Assembly (NCBI GenBank): GCA_026874595.1 | Contig: CM049322.1 | Span: 59,710,886 to 59,774,885, forward strand | Direction: 5' to 3' | DNA length: 64,000 bases | Origin: Sipunculus nudus | Taxonomy: Eukaryota; Annelida; Sipuncula; Golfingiida; Sipunculidae | Shown here: positions 22,801-33,200 of the stretch, piece by piece | Position numbering within the stretch: position 1 is the stretch's first letter | Layout of the letters: the number at the start of each line of letters is the position of its first letter | Made by a program: the position numbers and the translations under genes | The notes under the pieces: generated by a model | What the model saw: only the letters and a program-made list of their open reading frames with translations | What the model was told of the DNA's origin: nothing | Databases searched by the model: none

Positions 22801-25800
22801 AATATCAAAACCTATGATCTGAATTTGATCATAGTAAATATGCATATTCTTCCATTCATTTCCTAGGTACATTCCAAAAATTAGGTCAGTATTGTGTAAT
22901 TTGTTGAACTTATGGGCCCAAACATTATGCAACTTGAAAAAAAAAAAGGAAATATATTTACTCACTCAACATAATAATTCTTGAAGCTAGAGACTTTTTT
23001 TTCAGGGATATAACTTCATTTAATCAAGATTCAATTGTACACCGAAAATAAGATCTAAATTTTGCAATTTTTTCAAGTTATTAGCAAAAATATAAAATCA
23101 GTACCTTAAATTTGCCCAACTTTGGCCATGGCACGTTTTTTTTTTCCAGTATGTACTGTGGATTTATTATTCACAGCATTTACACACAAGGATTTAATCT
23201 GTTAAAATCTTAAATTTTAAAATAAAAGATAAAAAATTAGGCTAGTTATTGATTTTTTGTGGAAGCTCTTGTTGTATTTCCTTACATTGTCAAGCAGCCC
23301 ACTTAGGGGTCACTGTAGGTCATTCAGTATAGCTCTCTGTGCCCAGGGTGTTGTTATGTAATCCCATCACTCCTGCAAGCCCTCTCTCTTTGTTGAGCTA
23401 ATACCGGCTGTCTGCAGTTAATGCCACAGGGAGTCTCTCTCTCTCTCTCGTCCCCCCCCCCCCCAACCACACCCAATTCTGTTGACAGACCTGTACTATA
23501 AACAAGATGAATAATTTCCCATTTTTCAGCAACCAGCAGTAACAACAGAGACTCCTCCCCCACCGAACCCTTCAAAACACAGGACTCATAAACAAGATGA
23601 ATCTTATAATTTTAATGTTAAATTAATTCTTTTTTTAGACTTGGACAATTTTAATTTTTTTTAAAGATAAAAATGTTCAGGAATTGAATTCTAACATTCA
23701 AATGTGATAAAATATTATGATCTAACGTAAGTGCTAAATGACTAGATTTAAGAAGATATAAATACTTAATTTGTAGCATTTGTCTCTCTTAAAGTTGGCC
23801 GAGCCTAGGTGTGAATAATACTGTTAACTTAGTTTTAAAATCAGAAATATTGGTCAAACTTTGTGGGAATAATTTTTAAATCATATGGCCATATATTTAA
23901 CTCTTGAAAACTTAATTTCTTTACACATTCTTTGTTTATGAAATGTATTTTTCATATAACACCTTCCGTTGGCCCATTTTTCCCTCGGTGCATCATAAAA
24001 TGGTTTCAGGCCACAAGTTTATTACACAGTGCATATGTTTTAGCTTATGTCCATTATTCTATAATCTACAGAGTTTAATTTTAGCAGCTCCATTTTCTCT
24101 TTGCTTTTGAAATGCTAATATACATAAAGCAAAAGAAATAAGAATATTTTGTATTTGCTTATATTTTCCAAAATTCAGCTGAGCGATGTGACCCATAGGT
24201 CCCTTGTTATCCATCCAGCTGTCAGATGACAAGGCACAAATTGCAACTGCTGACTATAAAAATTCCTCCTAAACATCCACAAATGTCAATGAAAATCTCC
24301 TTGGAAACCTGAAATGATGTCACTGTGACCTATAGACACATCCGATAGTGACGTCACAGAAACTAGGTCACTGACCACATGGTGCTCTGTAAGGCAAAAC
24401 ATGGGCTGCAGCCGACACTGGACAAGCTATTTACACTACAATACCAATCTGAGTTACCCTTCATTTATCTAACTGTTTAGTGTCATTTTCCATATCAAAT
24501 ACCATAAACATGTCATTCTAGTGTCCCTACAATTAAATAGTCATTTTAACTCCAGGAGGCCTTCCCTCAAACATTTAAATTTGCAGCTGACAATCCCACC
24601 TGGTGTACAGCATCCATTTATTTAGTCATGGCTTATCAAGAGGTCCGAGGTTTTAACATTTAGGTTTTCATGCTTCATTCTATATATTTGTAATATGCTT
24701 TCCTACCACGAGTGAAGTTTCATTCATTAGACTTACATGGACAATTTTATTCACTAAATCTGCAGAAGAAATGTTAAGACTTCCTTGTACAGACCTGGAC
24801 CTCCCTGTTGGCGTGAGTAAATGTATATAAATGCCAAAAAGGGAGTACAGCCTTCACTTAGGTGAATCATTTCCCATAAAAAATCACATTTCAGAGTTGC
24901 TTTTCTAAATATAAAATCTTGATATAAGAATAAATTTGTCTTTAGACCTGTCTATCAGCTGATTCAAGTTGAGAATACCCATGGAAGCTTTATCTAATGA
25001 CATATTTACTCATTTCTTAAGTTACCGTAAAAGTCGTTGCAGAAGTCGCGACTTGTACTAGGAAATCGAATTCTAAAAACTAGAATTTTCTATCAAAGTC
25101 GGGGTGCGACTTGTAATACGTACTTATCCCGTTTCTGTCAGCTTTCCCGGTACATGGAACGACGTCAGTTGAGCGATAATCGGCAATACCTTTAACCAGT
25201 GCTTTGTGAAACGTCTTTCCCCAATAATTTACACTTTTAACCATCTCTTATGCTTTATATTTTGTGAACTGACGGAATTTTCATTTTATTAACATTAAAT
25301 GCAAATTTTAAATTTGCCCAGTTCAAGACCTACCCGTTCTGACAAGTCGCCATTCAAGTGACACTTCCTAATCTGCGTTACTATTATATCATGAGTCAAT
25401 TTGACGCATATGCCAGTCTGCGGCTCTTTGATGTACATTTTCTTTCCGTTTAACTATATTGGTATGCTATCCATAGTGAAAAACTCGCGGTTCCATATCC
25501 GTTTATGCATGTAAAGTTGCGTCACATTCAAGCTTGATCCACTACACATACATCGTGAATTCTTTTGCCTGCCCGGTTGATCCCTGAATACCAGCTGACC
25601 TTTGAAGCCGTGTAGAGGAAGTTCAAGCCCCGGGTCACCCGTGCAATGACCTTTACATCCCCATGTCAACTAAGCCTTCCGTGACTGATATCCACAATAA
25701 TAAACTCTCATATTAAGAACCATTAGGTCACTGTCACCATCTCGTGGTTTTCAAGCGTTTTGGATAACAATGTAACGTTTCACGTGAGCTACAAATTTAC

Positions 25801-27166
25801 GATTTGCTTCGAGTGTTACCCGTGTCTCTTTCAGGACGGTCGTATGCCCAACAATATGGCGGCACGCATGCATTACGGTCAATTGTGCGTTGACGTATTC
25901 GTGATTTTTTAATTGAAGACACATTAATCAATACAATGAAATAACAAACACCATTTAGGTATATATTTTATTTACTTAAAATGCCACATACGCACCTAAA
26001 TTCCACGGGAACCGGCACCGTTTGGTGTCATGACGGATCTGGTTCAACACTGCTGAGTTTGCCATACATCCAAGCCACTTGAATATAATCACTGATAACG
26101 ATGGAAATTGGGTTTTCCAGATATTATCAAAGAAAAATAAATCATTAGTCCCAGTAAATATAATATCTGTAAATTCATTTATGTTTATTTTACGTTAACT
26201 GACCGGTCAATAAAGCGTTCATTATCCCCCTGTTGACTGACATATATTTCAGTGATTTCAGTAATACCGTGCCGCGCCTAGATGGTAAGTTGTAACACTT
26301 AATTGAAGGGTTACTAAATTCAGGTTTAGAGCCCATTTAAGAAATTAGGTGAATAAATTCAAACTGAATTATTCTTTCCATCTTTCAGTTGTCTTAAGTC
26401 AGTTCAAATCATGCCCAATGCGACGGATTGGGACTCGTCACGCGTACGCAAACTAATCATAGTCTAATGAATCCACCCTACGTTTGACGATCTTTAACAA
26501 TTTAAAGAGTTGCTCGATTGTGATAGTATTTTGCCTCAGACTCTTGGTTTATTAATACAGTCATTTAACTTGATATTTGCATTCTAATGTTACTTAACCT
26601 AGTAAGAAACGGCAACAATGACATCATTTCACAGCACAAAATGTTATCCGACGCAGCTGACTTTGGCACTGTACAAATCTTACCTGACAATTGAACCCCG
26701 ACTTTATATGTTAAGATTCTGTTGTTATTCCTTAAATATATGCATTGTATTAAAGCTGTCCAATTATTTTTACGTTTAAATGGTTTATCTGGTTTATAAA
26801 CCACAAAAGTACTACGGGTAAGTTGGTTGTAGTCTTGCATCGCAAGGAATGATACTCAAATTCAAAAGCATCAGGTGGTTGGGACGCCTCCGAAGTCTGG
26901 GTGCGACCTATATTATGGACTTTTCCTGAAACTAAACTTGAACGGCTATTCCCTGGGGGGATCCTAAAAGTCAGGGTGCGACTTGTAATAAGGATGCGAC
27001 TTCTGCAACGACTTTTACGGTAATTTGAGACTCATAATCTGTAACACTAACAGATACACCTCCTTCACCTAACATTCAATATATGTTTTTATCATATAGT
27101 TTCTTATTCTTGTAATAATAATAATAAAAATAATAATAATAATGATAATAATAATAATAAATTATT

Positions 27167-27215
<49 letters not shown>

Positions 27216-30200
27216 TAATATCATTATTATTATTTTCATTATTATTATTATTATTATTATTATAAATATTATTTTTATCACCAATATTAATTCATAATAA
27301 TAACTTTATTAATAATATGAATATCATTAATATCAAAACTTCTGAAAAGGACAACCCCTGGCAAATTAATATATTCTTATTTTTTTTACAAAATTAAAAC
27401 TTTAATCAATTTTATTTAAATTTTAAATAATTCATATTCTAATCTGTGATACAAATTTTTAACCACAATTTAACATAAAAACTTACACAATACAATTGGT
27501 TTCTCTTTCAAACGAACACAAAACGTTGCATTTATTGACTACAAAACCTCAATAAAATAACTGATTACAATAATACATCAAAGGTAACCATTCTGTACAT
27601 TGTTTTACAGTTACTCTTCTGGTAATTATTATTATAATAACAATTATAATTAGAATATAAAAAAAAATATGAAAGGTTCCTTGTTATTCACGGTTCATAT
27701 GAAGTACCATATAGTAGTAATTATTATTCATATACATGTATTAGTGGAAACCCAATCAAGGTGTTGGACAAGACATCAAACATTTATTTTGAATAATACT
27801 ATATTAATTATATAAAATATGAAAGATTTTGGTGGGAGGTGCATTATTGCCCTGTTTGAAATAAGGATTTGCATTAAGATGTGAATGGTGATAATGGGCA
27901 GGGATTTGATGATATTTCTAATATTTATTGGTCCGGGGACAATGAAGACTATGTTTTTTATAAGCCATACAAATTATTAAGCAGTTAAGAATGGAACACA
28001 TTTTGGTAAGTGGAAAATGTTTTCCTCAGTGTCAGTTGGTCACAAAAAACATGATATCTATATAAAGTCGTTCAAGTTTGATTTCAGTTTTTTTTACTGT
28101 ATGAGACATCACTTGTTAGCACTACTGACATTCATATATTCATGTATAGGCCTATGATGAGCACCAAATGTTTGCAAATTTGCACGATTATAATATACAT
28201 ATAAAAATTTAAATCCATGTGGCACTATTAAATTTTGTTTTAGAGAGGAGACTGAATTAACAGTTGAGTACTGTATTCTTGTATATTTGGTAGTATTAGT
28301 TTTAGGGGAGACTGCACCATTTAGTGTATTTTCATGTATGTTATAGGGTACTGTTATAACTCATGGAATTTTTTTCACTAATATTGAACATATTAAAAGT
28401 TGTATAAGCTATACTGAAGACAAGTCTTCTAAGATCTTAAACTTCTTTATCATTTCTGTCCTACGATCTTATATTCACAAGAGTCATCTCTGATAGAACG
28501 GACCAAATATATGGTCTGTTGCAGTAAATAGGCTTGTGCCTTTTATTTCAATGGGTTAAGTGTAGCCTAATTTATTGGGATAATAAAGTTACTGTGGACC
28601 ATGGCAGAGTGTCTTTTATTTTGATATTGATCAAAGATACATTGATTCTATTATATAGGTAAACTGTGCTGATTATATGGTTGGCAGTCAAGCTGGGCTG
28701 TGCTTCTTGCCTTACAGCCCAGTGTGCATGCGCCAGTTGGGGGGCTTTGTTTGCAAACACCGGATGTGTCTATATATCCTCTGAGCTAACAGGGTGGTTT
28801 AATTTGTACCCCCAGAATAATTTAACTTTGGTTACAAAACCTCCAGTATCCTGATAATGCATGGGTTGTCACAAGTCTTGCCCTAAATATTGTTCATAAT
28901 TAGTTTTATCAAATCCCAAAAACTGGTGGTGGCATTTGTATTTATTCTAATTTGTACCATTTTTTTATATTTTTGAAACTGTCTCATGACAGCAGTCATG
29001 TTTCTCAACTGTGGTTTCATCTAGTGTCCTGGAATCTTGTGTGTTTATTGGTCATGACTGCATGGTTTCTTCAGTTCCTGAAGACTGTTGGTACCATATC
29101 TATTCTTAGCAAACTTGTGAGCTTATGCGATGACACAGCTTCATCCGCCACCGTCTGTAAGTTAACCAATGCTATCTATTTTAGCTAGCATCACCAAATT
29201 TTATGCAAAAAATCAGTCATCTAAAAAAACTCAATTGGATTTTGCTTACTTGTTTGCTTATTATCTGTATTTAGTTAGATTTTATAAGGAAAAAGCTAAA
29301 ATACCTTTAAAAAATCTTCTTCTATGAAATGGTCTAGCCAAATTGTTCACTCTATATTTCACAGATATAATCTCTGAAACAATGTATCTCAAGTTTGTTC
29401 AAATGGATCCAGTTTTGGCAAAGTTTCAGGAAGCTGAACTTAGTCATTTGGCCAAAAAAGGATACTAAACTTACAATATCAGAAAAAGTTGGAGCTATCT
29501 GCACCAAATTTTATGCAAATGTTGGTCACATGACTCATATATGAATTTGAGGTATTGGTGGCACCACCTGTATCACCCTATTCCGTACGAGGGTCATCAG
29601 TTTATTAACCTATGATTTCTCTGGAACAGCGGGAGCTAGCATCCCCAAATTTTATGCAAAAATCTGTCACATATCAAATGTTGTGGGATTGAGCGTTTTG
29701 TAGTGCCATCTGCAATAACTTACATTTGATGGGGATAAAGCAAATAAATCCTTTGAAAATCTTCTTCTCTGAAACCATTCATCCAGGTTGTTCAGTATTT
29801 CACAGAAATAATCCAAGAGATATGTTCTCTAAAGTTTGTTTAAATGATTTGGGTTTGATGAATTTTGGCTGAGTTGCAGGAATTTGAACCTAGTCATTTG
29901 GCCAAGTAAGCATACTTACATAACAATCTTAGAAATGACAGGTGCTAGTTAGGATCACCAAGTTTTGAGCAAATGTTTGTCACCTGACTCATATTTGAAA
30001 TAGCTGTTTTTGTGGTGCCACCTACATTGACCTGTTTTTAGCTCAGCTGACTATAAGTCATCTGAGCTATAGTCGTGGTCCATTGTCCGTCGTCCATCCG
30101 TCTGTCTGTCTGTCTTGCCGTCCGTCTGGATGTCCGTCCGTAAGACTGGCACGTTTTGACACCATTGGACCTATGAATCTGAAATTTGGCATACAGTTAG

Positions 30201-33200
30201 ATGTCCCCAAAATCTCCTACCATGCCAAAAATTTGGTCAATAGGACTTTGTTCCTTCGAGATATTAAGGAAAAACCTCAATTTTTTATTAGAAATCTATT
30301 TTTACACTTCAGGACTGCCTAATATCAAAACCACTCATCTGGTTTTCTTCATATTTACCATAAATATTCCTCTATATAGTTCCTATGTACATGCCAGAAA
30401 TTAAGTCAGTATTATTTAATTTAAAAAAGTTATGGGCCCAAACATAATGGACTTTGTAAAAAAATCAGGAAAGATATTTGGTCACTTAAGACCAAAAGTG
30501 TTAAAGGTAGGGATTTTTTTTCAGTAATACAACTTTAATTGATCAAAATTTAATTGTATACCAAAAATTAGATCAAAATCTGTTAAATTTTTTTAAATAT
30601 TGGCAAAAATATAAAATTGGTACCTTAAATTTTGCCAACCTTTGGCCACGGCACGTTTTTTTCCTGTAAGTACTGTGGATTTAATTTTCACACCATGTAC
30701 ACATAAGGATTTAATCTGTTAAAATCTGAAATTTGAAAATAAAAGCTGCAAAATTAGGCTAGTTATTGAATTTTTTTGGAGGCTCTTGTTGTATTCCCTT
30801 ACATTGTCAAGCAGTCCACTTTAATGACTGTAGGTCATTCAGTGCACATCTCTATGCTCCCCAGGCTGTTGGCATAATGTTAGATGTCCCCAAAATCTCC
30901 TACCAAACTGAAAATTGGGTCATTAGGACTTTGTTCCTTTGAGATATTAAGGAAAAACCTCCGTTTTCCATAAAAAAAGCCATTGTTACACTTAAAGGCT
31001 GCCTAATATCAAAACCACAGATCTGTTTTTGATCATATTTAGTATTCACATTCTTTCATACATTTTCTATGAACATACCAAAAATTAGGTCAGTATTTGG
31101 TATTATTTTGAAGTTATGGGCCAAAATATAATGCAATTTAAAAAAAAAAATCAGGAAATATATTTACTCACCTAACATGAGAATTGCTGAACCTTGAGAC
31201 TTTTTTTCAGGAATATAACTTTATTTAATCAAGGTTCAATTGTTTACCCAAAATTAGATCTGAATTTTGCAAATTTTTCAAGTTATTAGCATAAATAAAA
31301 AATCAATACCTTAAATTTTGTCCAACTTTGGCAATGGCACGTTTTTTCCCTGTAAGCACTGTTGATTTAATTTTCACAGCATATATACATAAGGATTTAA
31401 TCTCAGTCAGCCTCAGTAAGCAAGAACAAGATGAATCATATATTCATACTTTAATATTTTGTATAACTATTCGTCAATAGGTACATATGTACGTGCCAGA
31501 AATTATGTCAATATTGTGTAATATGTAGACATAGTGGGCATCACAATAATGTACCTTGTCAAGACTAAAGAGATATTGTGTCATACAGTCACAAATTCAT
31601 AAATCACTTCATCAGCATAGTTAATCATAACATCATATCTGTCAAATTGAAAGCTTGCAGACTACCATACACTTTAGATCCTTCAACAAATGGCCTTATC
31701 ATCATTCTACTACTGCTTATTACTGCTGTCATTGCATTCATATTTGCTCAAATATATCACAATTTTCAACCCCTCCTAAATAAATAAAAAATAAACCACT
31801 ATATTTTACTCTATTAATCCATCAGTCAGGTAATTTCATTTATCTTTTACTCACATATTACATTACATTCCTTTATAATAGCCAAACATGTCCATGATAT
31901 TCATAAGCTTTATCGACTTGATATAATATCACAGTGGAGAAACATTTATAGTCCAATCTCAGTCAGCTGAGCGCCGTGACCCATGGGTCCCTTGTTTACA
32001 GACAAAATCCATAATTTTAGCCTGTTTCAGTTTAAAAATGTTTATGATGAATTTGTCATGCTGAATCACTGAATTTTTCACAAGTATTATCCTAGGGTTC
32101 TTGTTCAAAATATTTAGTTTTTGCATTGTTCATGTACATATTACACATGTTCTTAAAAGTAATGGTCCAGCATTGAAGCATTATATGTGGTGTATATGCC
32201 ATTGCACAGGTTTGCATTAGGCCTGTAGGCCTTGTTTCTAGCTTTGACACATTTCCTTTTATTTGAGACTGCCAAATTACATTGATACTATGAGATTCTC
32301 ATCTTTGGTTTCTTCATCTAGTGTCCTGAAAACTTGTATGTTAATTATGTCTCCAATTATGTCAAAAATAATTCAAATGTTCAATTAAAATTCAGATATT
32401 CAATAAAATTCAAATATTCAAAAAAAATTAAAATATTCAATAAAAATCTGTATTTTCAGATCACCCATAGCCAGACTTTCATTGGTATAAACTCATATTT
32501 GAGGAACATAAAATATTCCACGAAAGTTAAAATGTTCAATAAAAATCTGTTTTCGGGTCATCTGGAGTGAGACCTAAAGTGGTATAAACTCATATAAATT
32601 TAATGGACATATAAGATATTCAATAAAAATTGAAAATTCAATAAAAATCTGTGTTTTCAGGTCACCCGGAGCCAGACCTACAGTGGTATAAAGTCGGGGA
32701 GGACGGTTATCGATCGGCGATCAATGAGGACGACAAACACAAGGTGCACATTCTGCTGAGTCATGGCCATACACTCTCCATCTCAGAGTTCTGGTTCCAG
32801 CTTGTTATCATCAATGTTCAGGCTAACGATTACGGGGATTACATCTGTGCTGGCAAGAACAAGCTTGGCGAGGGGGTGGGCACTGTTAATCTTTTTGGTA
32901 AGTCGATCTACTTTAGATATCAGTTTCACGCATCAATCACTCTCCTTCAGTCTGGCACAGTATAGTCCAGTCAATGAATCTTGGTGTTTTTCATTTAAAC
33001 ATTTACAAGATAAGGACACAGCTTTGATCAGGACCTGGCAGTCTATGTTAAATTGTGAGTCATCCGCGTTTCAATAGTTTAATTGTTCATAAAACTTATC
33101 CAAGCTTGCGCCATGTTCCACAAAGTCACTAATGTCACCTGGTGTTCACTTTCAGCTTCAATGTCCATCAGTCCTGCATATTGTCACAATCCATAGAAAA

